This document shows, in pieces, positions 10,625-18,382 of a stretch of DNA of 64,000 nt (positions are counted from its first letter, which is position 1; every line of letters starts with the position of its first letter). Both the position numbers and the translations under genes were made by a program. The notes beneath the pieces are model-generated. The model saw only the letters and a program-made list of their open reading frames with translations, was not told where the DNA came from and made no database searches. The DNA is from Luteibacter sp. UNC138MFCol5.1 (GTDB taxonomy: Bacteria; Pseudomonadota; Gammaproteobacteria; Xanthomonadales; Rhodanobacteraceae). The stretch spans positions 824,861 through 888,860 of the forward strand of contig NZ_FODZ01000001.1 in the NCBI RefSeq assembly GCF_900110505.1, given 5' to 3'.

Positions 10625-11139
10625 TGCCCACGAACGGTCCCGAACTGCGCGACATCCATGTCCCGCACATCTCGCCGTGGTGGCCGCTGGCGCCTGGCTG
10701 GTGGATGCTGCTCTGCCTGCTCGCGATCGCCTGCGTCGTCGTCGTCCTGTGGCTGCGTCGCCGGCGTGCATGGAAGCGCCACGTCGACGCGGCACTCGCC
10801 GGACTGCGCGACGCGCGCGCACGCTACGCGACCGACGGCGATGCCGGCGCGTTCGCGGCAAGCGCGAGCGATCTCGTGCGGCGCATCGCGCGTACGCGCG
10901 ACGTGCACAGCGTGACGCTCAGCGGCGACGCATGGCGCGCCGCGCTCTCGACGATGGCGCCGAAGCACGACATCGCCGCGGTGTCCGCTCTCGACACGGC
11001 GAAGTACCGGCGCGACGTCGACATCGACGTCGACGCGACGGCGCGCGTTGTCGAGGCCTGGGCGCGCGCCGCGATGCGCAGGCCGTCGCCTTCATGGCGT
11101 CATGTCGCCAACCGGAGGCGCGCGCATGTCGCTTCCTGA
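10624..11139 (+). CDS. DUF4381 membrane protein
   Basis: A 171-residue protein with one N-terminal transmembrane helix (about 26-44) followed by basic RRRRAWKRH and an alpha-helical cytoplasmic domain. The opening ELRDIHVPHISPWWPLAPGWW is characteristic of DUF4381 proteins found between DUF58 and BatA genes. It overlaps its upstream neighbour by one base (TGATG) and its downstream neighbour by 14 bases. Probably an accessory membrane component of the Bat complex. Confidence 0.9.
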   Translation: MPTNGPELRDIHVPHISPWWPLAPGWWMLLCLLAIACVVVVLWLRRRRAWKRHVDAALAGLRDARARYATDGDAGAFAASASDLVRRIARTRDVHSVTLSGDAWRAALSTMAPKHDIAAVSALDTAKYRRDVDIDVDATARVVEAWARAAMRRPSPSWRHVANRRRAHVAS

Positions 11140-12112
11140 ATTCGCGTGGCCGTGGATGTTCCTCGCCCTGCCGCTGCCGTGGCTGCTTCGCCACGTGCTC
11201 CGTCCGGTGAAGCCTGCGCAGGCGCTCAACCTTCCGCAGCCCGGCATCGCGCTCGTCCAGGCGTCGCTGGCACGCGCGCCGTTCGCCGCGACGCTGCTCC
11301 TCGCGCTCGCCTGGCTCTGCCTCGTCGTCGCCGCCGCGCGCCCGCAACACCTCGGTCCACCCGAGCCGCAGCGACGCAGCGGCCGAGCGACCATGCTCGC
11401 CGTCGACCTCTCGGGCAGCATGTCGCTCGACGACATGCAGCTCGCCGGCCGGCAGGTCACGCGCTTCGCTGCCGTGGAAGCGATCGCGGGCGACTTCATC
11501 GACCGGCGCGCCGGCGACGAACTCGGTCTCATCCTGTTCGGTTCGCAGGCCTACCTCGTCACGCCGCTGACGTACGACCTGGACGCCGTTCGAGCGCAGC
11601 TGCATGGCGCGGTCGTCGGGCTGCCGGGTCGCGAAACCGCGATCGGCGACGCGCTCGCCGTCGCGGTGAAGCGCCTCGCGGAAATGCCGGAACAGGCGCG
11701 CGTCGTCGTGCTCCTCACCGATGGCGTGAACAACGCCGGTTCGATCGCGCCGCGCGAGGCGGCTCGCGCCGCGAAGGCCGCGGGCGTGCGCGTCTACACG
11801 ATCGGCATCGGCGCGAACGCGATGCGCGTTCCCGATTTCTTCGGCAGCCGCGTGGTCAATCCTTCCGCGGATCTGGACGTCGGCATGCTCACAGACATCG
11901 CCAACCAGACCGGCGGGCGTTTCTTCCGCGCGACCGATACGGACCAGCTCGCGCAGGCCTACCGCGCGATCGACGCGCTCGAGCCGGTGCCGCAGGAGGG
12001 CGCCTCGCTGCGTCCCCGCTACGAGCTGTTCCGCTGGCCGCTGATCGTCGCGCTGATCCTGTTCGGCCTCGCCGCGCTGCCGCGCTACGTCGGCGGGAGG
12101 GCCCACGCATGA
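11126..12112 (+). CDS. batA: BatA-like von Willebrand factor A membrane protein
   Basis: A 328-residue inner-membrane vWA protein. N-terminal transmembrane helices (about 8-23 and 53-71), a vWA domain with an intact MIDAS D94-x-S96-x-S98 in AVDLSGSM, and a C-terminal helix (WPLIVALILFGLAALP). The start is ATG 11126 with GGAGG eight bases upstream; a longer frame from 11048 lacks support. The gene lies inside the Bat operon, overlaps batB by four bases and probably contributes to envelope stress or aerotolerance. Confidence 0.92.
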   Translation: MSLPEFAWPWMFLALPLPWLLRHVLRPVKPAQALNLPQPGIALVQASLARAPFAATLLLALAWLCLVVAAARPQHLGPPEPQRRSGRATMLAVDLSGSMSLDDMQLAGRQVTRFAAVEAIAGDFIDRRAGDELGLILFGSQAYLVTPLTYDLDAVRAQLHGAVVGLPGRETAIGDALAVAVKRLAEMPEQARVVVLLTDGVNNAGSIAPREAARAAKAAGVRVYTIGIGANAMRVPDFFGSRVVNPSADLDVGMLTDIANQTGGRFFRATDTDQLAQAYRAIDALEPVPQEGASLRPRYELFRWPLIVALILFGLAALPRYVGGRAHA

Positions 12113-14028
12113 GCGCCTGGTTCGGCTCGTTCCATTTCATCGAGCCCCGCTGGCTGTGGCTTCTCGTGGCGGTGCCCGTCATCGCCTGGTTCATCGGCCG
12201 GCGGCGCGCGAGCCAGCGCGTGCTCGCGCGCCTCGCCGATCCCGAGCTGCTGCCTTACCTGCTCGACGGCAAGGCGTCCACGTCGCGGGCGCCCGTCGCC
12301 GCGTTCGCCACGGCCGCGGTGCTCGCCATCCTCGCGCTCGCGGGCCCGGCGTGGGATCGCCAGTCGCAGCCGCTCTTCGCCGAGCGGGCGGCACAGGTGG
12401 TCGTCGTGTCGATGTCGCCGCACATGTCGTCCCACGACATCGTCCCCGACCGCCTGAGCCGCGCGCGTTACAAGGTGCGCGAGCTCTACGCGGCGAACCG
12501 CGACGGCATGAACGCGCTGATCGCCTATACGGGCGAGCCGTTCACGGTGGCGCCACTGACCACCGACGCCCACAGCGTCGACGATCTGCTGACGGCGCTC
12601 GCGCCCGACACCATGCCGGTGGACGGTGACGACCCGGGCAAGGCGATCGACCAGGCGGCCGACCTGATCCGTCGCGCCGACCTGCGCGGCGGTTCGATCG
12701 TGCTGGTGACCGACCGTGCCGACGACGCCGCCGTCGCCGCCGCGCGCCGCGCGCGTGCCGCTGGCGATCGCGTCTCGGTGCTGGGCGTGGGCACGACGCG
12801 CGGGGGGCCGATTCCGGCCGAGGACGGCGGCTTCCTCAAGGACGCCCGTGGCGACATCGTCATGGCCGGACGCGACGACGCGTCGCTCGCGGCCGTCGCC
12901 AGCGCCGGCGGCGGCCGGTTCGTGCCCATCGCCGACGGGGGGTCCGACGTCGCGGCGCTCGCCGGCGAGTTGACCAACGAGGGCGACGGCAAGGCGGTCG
13001 AGGGCGCGGCATCCGGCCAGTGGCAGGATCGTGGACCGTGGCTGCTGCTGCCGTTGCTCCCGATCGTCGCGCTCGCGTTCCGCCGCGGCTGGCTGCTCGT
13101 GCTGGCGCTCGCCTTCATTCCCCTGTCGCCGGCCCGCGCGGACGGCATCGCCGATCTGTTCCGCACACGCGATCAGCAGGCCGCGCGCGCGCTGGCCGAC
13201 GGCGATGCGAAACGCGCGCAGTCGCTGGCGCGGGGCGAGGCCATGCGTGGCGCCGCCGCGTATCGCGCGGGGGATTATCCGGCGGCGGAAGCCGCGCTCG
13301 CGCACGGCCAGGGCACCGACGCGCAGTACAACCTCGGCAACGCGCTGGCGAAGCAGCAGCGGTACGAGGAGGCGATCGCGGCCTACGATCGCGCGCTGAA
13401 GGCCGACCCGTCGAACGCCGACGCGGCGGCGAACCGCAAGGCCGTCGAGGACTTCCTCGCGAAGCAGAAGCAGCAACAGAAAGACTCGAAGGACAAGGAC
13501 AAGCAGGGCGGCAAGGGCCAGAACGACAAGGACCGGCAACCGCCGTCCGGCGGCCAGCAGAAGGATCAGCAGCAGGGCCAGCAGGACGGCAAGGACGGCC
13601 AGAACGGTCAGAGTGGGCAGCAGTCCGGCGCCGACGGAAAGGACGACGCCGGCGATACGCAGGGTGCGAAGGACAAGGCGGGCGAAGGCGAAGGCGGCGA
13701 TCGCGGCAAGGACGGCGGCAAGGGGCAGGCGCCCCAGGGCGACGCCGCGACGAAATCGCAGGCCGAGCAGGCGCAGGCGAAACAGGCGCAGGACGCCCTC
13801 AAGCGGCAGATGGACGCGAAGCTGGCGGCGCAGGGCGAGGGCAAGGATGGAAAGAAAGGCGAGGAAGATCACGACCTCGGCGCGGTCTCCGCGAAGGACG
13901 CCGCGTCGAAGCTGCCGCCGGACGTGCAGCGCGCGCTCATGCGCGTGCCCGACGATCCGGGTGGCCTGTTGAGGAGGAAGTTCATGCTCGAGTACCAACG
14001 CCGTCACGGCGCGGAGCCGGAAGAATGA
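12109..14028 (+). CDS. BatB/BatC-type fusion: vWA domain plus TPR and charged tail
   Basis: A 639-residue protein fusing a BatB-like membrane vWA half (about 1-310, hydrophobic segments near 12-30 and 63-80) to a BatC-like half. The latter has a signal/TM-like segment (about 312-345), a TPR (DAQYNLGNALAKQQRYEEAI, about 405-450) and a 150-residue K/G/Q/D-rich low-complexity tail. The MIDAS motif expected as DLSPS reads S101-M-S-P-H105, so the first Asp and the last Ser are lost, unlike BatA next door. Metal-dependent adhesion by this vWA domain is therefore doubtful. It overlaps both neighbours by four bases. Confidence 0.9.
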   Translation: MSAWFGSFHFIEPRWLWLLVAVPVIAWFIGRRRASQRVLARLADPELLPYLLDGKASTSRAPVAAFATAAVLAILALAGPAWDRQSQPLFAERAAQVVVVSMSPHMSSHDIVPDRLSRARYKVRELYAANRDGMNALIAYTGEPFTVAPLTTDAHSVDDLLTALAPDTMPVDGDDPGKAIDQAADLIRRADLRGGSIVLVTDRADDAAVAAARRARAAGDRVSVLGVGTTRGGPIPAEDGGFLKDARGDIVMAGRDDASLAAVASAGGGRFVPIADGGSDVAALAGELTNEGDGKAVEGAASGQWQDRGPWLLLPLLPIVALAFRRGWLLVLALAFIPLSPARADGIADLFRTRDQQAARALADGDAKRAQSLARGEAMRGAAAYRAGDYPAAEAALAHGQGTDAQYNLGNALAKQQRYEEAIAAYDRALKADPSNADAAANRKAVEDFLAKQKQQQKDSKDKDKQGGKGQNDKDRQPPSGGQQKDQQQGQQDGKDGQNGQSGQQSGADGKDDAGDTQGAKDKAGEGEGGDRGKDGGKGQAPQGDAATKSQAEQAQAKQAQDALKRQMDAKLAAQGEGKDGKKGEEDHDLGAVSAKDAASKLPPDVQRALMRVPDDPGGLLRRKFMLEYQRRHGAEPEE

Positions 14029-15719
14029 AGCGACGTGCGCGACTGCTCGGCTTCGTGCTCTGCTGCATTCCCTTCATGGCGATGGCCCAGGGAGCGGCGC
14101 CGGTCGCCACGCTCGACCGCAGCAAGGTCGGGCTTGGCGAGACCGTCACGCTCAACATCGAGGTGGCGGACGAGGCGGACGGTTCGCCCGATCTGTCGCC
14201 GTTGATGTCCGACTTCGTCGTGCTGGGCACGTCGACCAATCACACCTTGAGCATCGTCAACGGCAAACGCGAGGCGCGAACCATCCTCGGGATCGCCCTG
14301 CGCCCGCGTCGCGAAGGTCACCTCACGGTGCCCGCGCTGGCCATTGGCGGGCAGTCGACGCAGCCGGTGTCGGTCGATGTCGCGGCGTCGACCGACACCG
14401 GCGCGGCGACGGCCGAGGGCCGACCCGTCGCGCTCGAAGGCAAGGCCGATCCGTCGACCGCGTACGTGGGCCAGCAGATCGATTACACGCTGCGGCTGTA
14501 TTTCGCCGTCAATCTCGCCGACGGCCAGCTTGGCGATCCCTCGGCGGAAGGCGCCGAGGTGCGGCGCATCGGGCAGGACGCCAACTACCAGACCATGCGC
14601 GGCGGTCGCCGCTTCAACGTCGTCGAGCGGCACTACGCGATCTTCCCGCAGCACCCGGGTACGCTCGATATCCAGCCGCCCACGTTCCAGGGCACGGCGG
14701 TCGATCCGACCGATGCCACCTCGTTCTTCGGCGCGGGCGAACCGGTGAACGCCGTCGCCGAGCGCGTGCGCGTCGACGTGCGCGCGCGCCCCGATGGCGC
14801 CGCCGGCGGTGCATGGATTCCCGCTCGCGAGCTGAAGCTCACCCTCGAAGGCATCCCCGCGGACGGCAAGGCGCGCGTGGGGCAGCCGGTGACGCTGACC
14901 ATGCGGCTCGACGCGACGGGCATGCCGTTCGAGGCGCTGCCGGCGCTCTCGCTGCCGAAGCTCGACGGTGCGGACGTCTATCCGGACAAGGCCGTGACGG
15001 GCGGCGGAAGCAGCGGCGCCTGGGTGACCGGTCGCCGCCAGCAGGGTTTCGCCGTCGTGCCGACGCGCCCCGGCACGCTGCACATTCCCGCCACCACGCT
15101 GCATTGGTGGAACGTGGTCACCGACAAGCCCGAAGTGGCGACGGTGCCCGCGCACGACATCGAGGTGACCGCCGCGGGCGCGACACAGGCGTCCGTGCCG
15201 CCGTCCTCGACGGCGGGCGGCGCGGCCGCGCCGGCACCGGCGGGCACGTCCGCTCCCGCTCCTGCCGTGGGGACACGCGGTGGCTCGACGTGGCGCTGGC
15301 TGTTCGTCGCCGTCCTTTCGCTCTGGCTCGCGACACTGGTCGCGTGGTTCGTGCTGGCGCGCCGGCGCGGTGCGCGCGGCGTCGCCGTCGAACCGCGGCC
15401 GAAGCCCGAGATCGTTCGCGAAAAGCCCGCGCATGAGCAATTCCTCAAGGTCGCCGCCGGCGGTGACCTTGCCGCGGTGGAACATGCGTTGCTGCGTTGG
15501 GCCCGGATCGCGCGTCCTTCGATCCATTCGCTCGGCGCGCTTTCCGCGGCCTTGCGCGAGGGGCCGCAGCGCGAGGCGATCGCGATGCTGCAGCGTGCCC
15601 GTTTCGCGGATGGCGAGGCGCCCGGCCCGAAGCTGCGGGAGGCGTTCGCGAAGGGCTTCGACTGGGCGCCCTCGGCAGCGAAGGGCGACGAGGCCCTGCC
15701 GCCGCTCTATCCCCGTTGA
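14025..15719 (+). CDS. batD: BatD family protein
   Basis: A 564-residue exported membrane protein. The signal peptide MKRRARLLGFVLCCIPFMAMAQ is followed by repeated BatD beta-sandwich domains starting ATLDRSKVGLGETVTLNIEV. A TM segment near 425-445 (LFVAVLSLWLATLVAWFVLA) and a cytoplasmic helical tail follow. The ATG at 14025 overlaps the preceding stop. It is the last gene of the operon, followed directly by palindromic repeats. The family is linked to oxygen tolerance in Bacteroides, but its biochemistry is unknown. Confidence 0.92.
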   Translation: MKRRARLLGFVLCCIPFMAMAQGAAPVATLDRSKVGLGETVTLNIEVADEADGSPDLSPLMSDFVVLGTSTNHTLSIVNGKREARTILGIALRPRREGHLTVPALAIGGQSTQPVSVDVAASTDTGAATAEGRPVALEGKADPSTAYVGQQIDYTLRLYFAVNLADGQLGDPSAEGAEVRRIGQDANYQTMRGGRRFNVVERHYAIFPQHPGTLDIQPPTFQGTAVDPTDATSFFGAGEPVNAVAERVRVDVRARPDGAAGGAWIPARELKLTLEGIPADGKARVGQPVTLTMRLDATGMPFEALPALSLPKLDGADVYPDKAVTGGGSSGAWVTGRRQQGFAVVPTRPGTLHIPATTLHWWNVVTDKPEVATVPAHDIEVTAAGATQASVPPSSTAGGAAAPAPAGTSAPAPAVGTRGGSTWRWLFVAVLSLWLATLVAWFVLARRRGARGVAVEPRPKPEIVREKPAHEQFLKVAAGGDLAAVEHALLRWARIARPSIHSLGALSAALREGPQREAIAMLQRARFADGEAPGPKLREAFAKGFDWAPSAAKGDEALPPLYPR

Positions 15720-15736
15720 TACGCGCCACCTCCGGG

Positions 15737-16066
15737 TTGCCGTGGGAGCGGACCTGGCCGCGACAGCTTCTCGCCGTGAACCTGGAGCTGGCGCGCCAGC
15801 CCCGGGGCTACGGCTATCGCGCCCAGGTGCGCTCCAACGGCTTTTGCCGTGGGAGCGGACCTGGCCGCGACAGCTTCTCGCGCCATTCCGGAAGCTGGCG
15901 CGCCAGCCCCGGGGCTACGGCTATCGCGCCCAGATGCGCTCCAACGGCGTTTTGCCGTGGGAGCGGACCTGGCCGCGACAGCTTCTCGCGCCAGTCCGAA
16001 AGCTGGCGCGCCAGCTCCAGGTTCACGGCCAAAAGCCATCGCGCCCAGGTGCGCTCCTACGGCGTA
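15737..16066. repeat. Three tandem ~107-bp palindromic REP/BIME-like units
   Basis: Units start at 15737, 15844 and 15952, each with TTGCCGTGGGAGCGGACC, continuing TGGCCGCGACAGCTTCTCG. Each unit ends with TCGCGCCCAGGTGCGCTCC or a one-base variant, which is the near-perfect reverse complement of its own head. The centre of units 2 and 3 holds the exact palindrome GCTGGCGCGCCAGC; unit 1 has a shortened version. Each unit can fold into a long hairpin. The block lies exactly between two convergent genes (batD and the macrodomain gene), so it may also act in transcript termination. A related single palindrome occurs at 33770-33837. Confidence 0.9.
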
Positions 16067-16068
16067 TC

Positions 16069-16578
16069 TCAGCCTAGCGCCGACGCATAGACCCGCGTCA
16101 TCGCCGCGCTGAACGTACAGAACACTACGCTTCCGGGCCTCCACGGCGCGTCCCGGATCATCCGGACGGCGATGGCGGCGGCCGCATCCGCCGGATAGCC
16201 ATAGACCCCCGCGCTGATCGCGGGGAACGCGATCGACGCGACGCCATGCTCCCGTGCCAGCCGGAGGGACTCGCGGTAACACGCCTCCAGGAGGGCCGGC
16301 TCGCCCCGCTGGCCACCGTGCCACACGGGCCCGACGGTATGGATGACGAAGCGCGCCGGCAGCGCGAAACCCTCGGTGATCCGGGCCTCGCCGGTGGGGC
16401 AGCGCACCCCGGGCCGCACCTCCGGCAGCGCGCGGCAGGCCGCCAGCAGGCCGGGGCCGGCGGCGCGATGGATGGCCCCGTCCACGCCCCCGCCGCCCAG
16501 CAGGGATTCGTTGGCGGCGTTGACGATCGCATCCACTCGCAGGGTGGTGACGTCGCCTTCGAAAACTCGGGGGTTCAT
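16069..16578 (-). CDS. Macrodomain protein, O-acetyl-ADP-ribose deacetylase (YmdB type)
   Basis: A 169-residue single-domain macrodomain that would hydrolyse O-acetyl-ADP-ribose or remove ADP-ribose from proteins in the cytoplasm. The ADP-ribose-binding signature [20 protein letters not shown] (about 15-34) and the second loop [11 protein letters not shown] (about 123-133) are intact, and the length is typical. It is monocistronic, convergent with batD and divergent from the MarR gene. Its stop lies right at the end of the repeat block. Confidence 0.94.
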   Translation of the reverse strand: MNPRVFEGDVTTLRVDAIVNAANESLLGGGGVDGAIHRAAGPGLLAACRALPEVRPGVRCPTGEARITEGFALPARFVIHTVGPVWHGGQRGEPALLEACYRESLRLAREHGVASIAFPAISAGVYGYPADAAAAIAVRMIRDAPWRPGSVVFCTFSAAMTRVYASALG

Positions 16579-16639
16579 GGCAGAGTGTCCTTGTGACGAG
16601 CAGGCGCCATTTGGCTACGATGCGAGTGACAGTCCACCC

Positions 16640-17116
16640 ATGCAGCCCAAGGTTATGGCCGACCAGCTCAAAGTAGAAGACATCTCCTTCGCCTACCTGA
16701 TCAACGACGTGACCTTGCTCTTCCGCAAGCACTTCGACCGGCGGGCGGTGCGGTTCGGGCTGACGCGCGCGCAGTGGCGCGCCCTGAAGGCGCTGCATCG
16801 GCGCCCGGGCATGCGCCAGAACGAGCTGGCCGAGCAGCTCGACATGGAGCCGATCGCCGTGGGCCGCGTCATCGATCGCCTGCAGGCGGCCGGTTTCGTC
16901 GAGCGTCGCGCCGATCCCAAGGATCGCCGCGCCTGGCGCCTGCACGACACCGACCAGGCACGGGGTGTCATCGACGACATGGAAGATATCGCCCGCGGCC
17001 TGCGCCGGGATGCCACCCAGGGAATCTCGACGGACGACCTGCAGACGATGCTGGCCGTGCTGGACCGCATGAAGGAAAACCTGCAGGGCCTCGACGGCCC
17101 GTCCGACGACGCCTGA
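16640..17116 (+). CDS. MarR/SlyA family transcriptional regulator
   Basis: About 158 residues. The winged-helix core reads LTRAQWRALKALHRRPGMRQ, NELAEQLDMEPIAVGRVIDRL and FVERRADPKDRRAWRL, the hallmark wing of MarR proteins. The opening FAYLINDVTLLFRKHFDRRA matches SlyA-like regulators. The start could be ATG 16640 or ATG 16655 (MADQLK). It is immediately upstream of and co-oriented with an RND adaptor/pump pair, so it probably represses them in response to toxic compounds; that link is inferred from position. Confidence 0.92.
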   Translation: MQPKVMADQLKVEDISFAYLINDVTLLFRKHFDRRAVRFGLTRAQWRALKALHRRPGMRQNELAEQLDMEPIAVGRVIDRLQAAGFVERRADPKDRRAWRLHDTDQARGVIDDMEDIARGLRRDATQGISTDDLQTMLAVLDRMKENLQGLDGPSDDA

Positions 17117-17215
17117 CCGGCGGGTCAACCGATCCAGGGGCCGATGCGTTAGTTTTTACGTTTCACCCGTCCCAGAACCCACGCCCGTGTTCCCCAGCGC
17201 GGCGACCGGATCCCG

Positions 17216-18370
17216 ATGGACCCGGCCGGAGACCCCATGCAGCGATCCCCAGGGAAGAAACTCGTCCTCATCGTCGGCCTCGTCGCGGTCGTCGCCATCG
17301 GCTTCGGCGTCTGGAAGCACGATCCGGATGCGAAGGACGCCGACCAGCCGGCGAAGAAGGCGCCGGCGGGCGTGCCGGTCACGACGGCCGTCGCCACCCG
17401 TGGTGAGATCGATCTGTCGCTGAAGGTGATCGGGCGGGCGGAGGCCTATTCGACAGTGAACGTGCGCTCGCGCGTGAACGGTCAGCTGGAATCGCTCGCC
17501 TTCACGCCCGGCGAGCACGTGAAGAAGGGCGATCTGCTCGCGCGCGTCGACCAGCGCCCGCTCAAGGCGGCCTACGACGAGGCCCAGGGCAACGTGGCCC
17601 GCGACCAGGCGCAGCTGGTCAAGGCCGAGGCGGATCTGGAGCGTTACCAGAACATGCTCGGCAAGGGCTTCGTCAGCCGTGCCGATTACGATCTCTACAA
17701 GGCGAACCTCGGCGTCGCGCGCGCGGCGCTCGAAAGCGATCGAGCGGCGGCGCGTGCGGCGCAGACGCAGCTGGAGTTCACCACGATCGTGGCCCCGTTC
17801 GACGGCGTGACCGGCGCGCCGCTCGCCTATCCCGGCGCCACGCTCACCGCCGATACCACCGACATCGTCGTGCTCAACCAGATCGACCCGATGCGCGTGG
17901 CGTTCTCCATTCCCGAAGACAGCCTCGCCGCCGTGCGCAACAGCCTGCGCCGCGGCACGCTGCCGGTGCAGGCGAAGATTCCGGGCGACGAGGGCCAGCC
18001 GTTGCAGGGCGAACTCGAATTCATCGACAACGCGGTCGACGCGACCACCGGCACCATCGTGCTCAAGGGGCGCTTCGCGAACGCCGACGGCCGCCTCACG
18101 GCAGGGCAGTTCGCGGAAGTCACGCTGCCGACCACGCGGCTCACGGACGCGATCAGCATTCCGGTCGTGGCGTTGCAGAGCTCCACCGCCGGCACGTTCG
18201 TCTTCGTCGTGAAGCCGGACGACACGGTGGAGCAGCGAAGCATTTCCACCGGAGCGACGACTGCCGACCGCGTTGTGGTCGACAAAGGCCTGACCGCCGG
18301 CGAGCGCGTGGTCACGGAAGGCCAGATGCTGCTGGTGGACGGCGCCCGCGTGCGCGTCGACAAGGGCTGA
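17216..18370 (+). CDS. RND efflux periplasmic adaptor subunit (MdtA/MexA-like)
   Basis: About 384 residues. An N-terminal hydrophobic anchor (about 14-29) is followed by the lipoyl/barrel-sandwich half motif VRSRVNGQLESLAFTPGEHV and a helical hairpin (about 110-170) that meets the outer-membrane channel. The second lipoyl half FTTIVAPFDGVTGAPLAYPG and beta-barrel/membrane-proximal domains complete it. A start at ATG 17237 (MQRSPG) with GGAG upstream is about as likely as 17216. It sits 12 bases before the RND pump. No outer-membrane factor gene is present nearby. Confidence 0.93.
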   Translation: MDPAGDPMQRSPGKKLVLIVGLVAVVAIGFGVWKHDPDAKDADQPAKKAPAGVPVTTAVATRGEIDLSLKVIGRAEAYSTVNVRSRVNGQLESLAFTPGEHVKKGDLLARVDQRPLKAAYDEAQGNVARDQAQLVKAEADLERYQNMLGKGFVSRADYDLYKANLGVARAALESDRAAARAAQTQLEFTTIVAPFDGVTGAPLAYPGATLTADTTDIVVLNQIDPMRVAFSIPEDSLAAVRNSLRRGTLPVQAKIPGDEGQPLQGELEFIDNAVDATTGTIVLKGRFANADGRLTAGQFAEVTLPTTRLTDAISIPVVALQSSTAGTFVFVVKPDDTVEQRSISTGATTADRVVVDKGLTAGERVVTEGQMLLVDGARVRVDKG

Positions 18371-18382
18371 GGGGCACACCAG

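Noticed and set aside
12085..14007. 640-codon minus-strand frame opposite the BatB/C fusion
   Set aside because: Leu/Arg-rich shadow of a low-complexity K/Q/G coding region.
15737..16066. CRISPR array
   Set aside because: Whole 107-bp units are repeated, with no unique spacers between short repeats and no cas genes.
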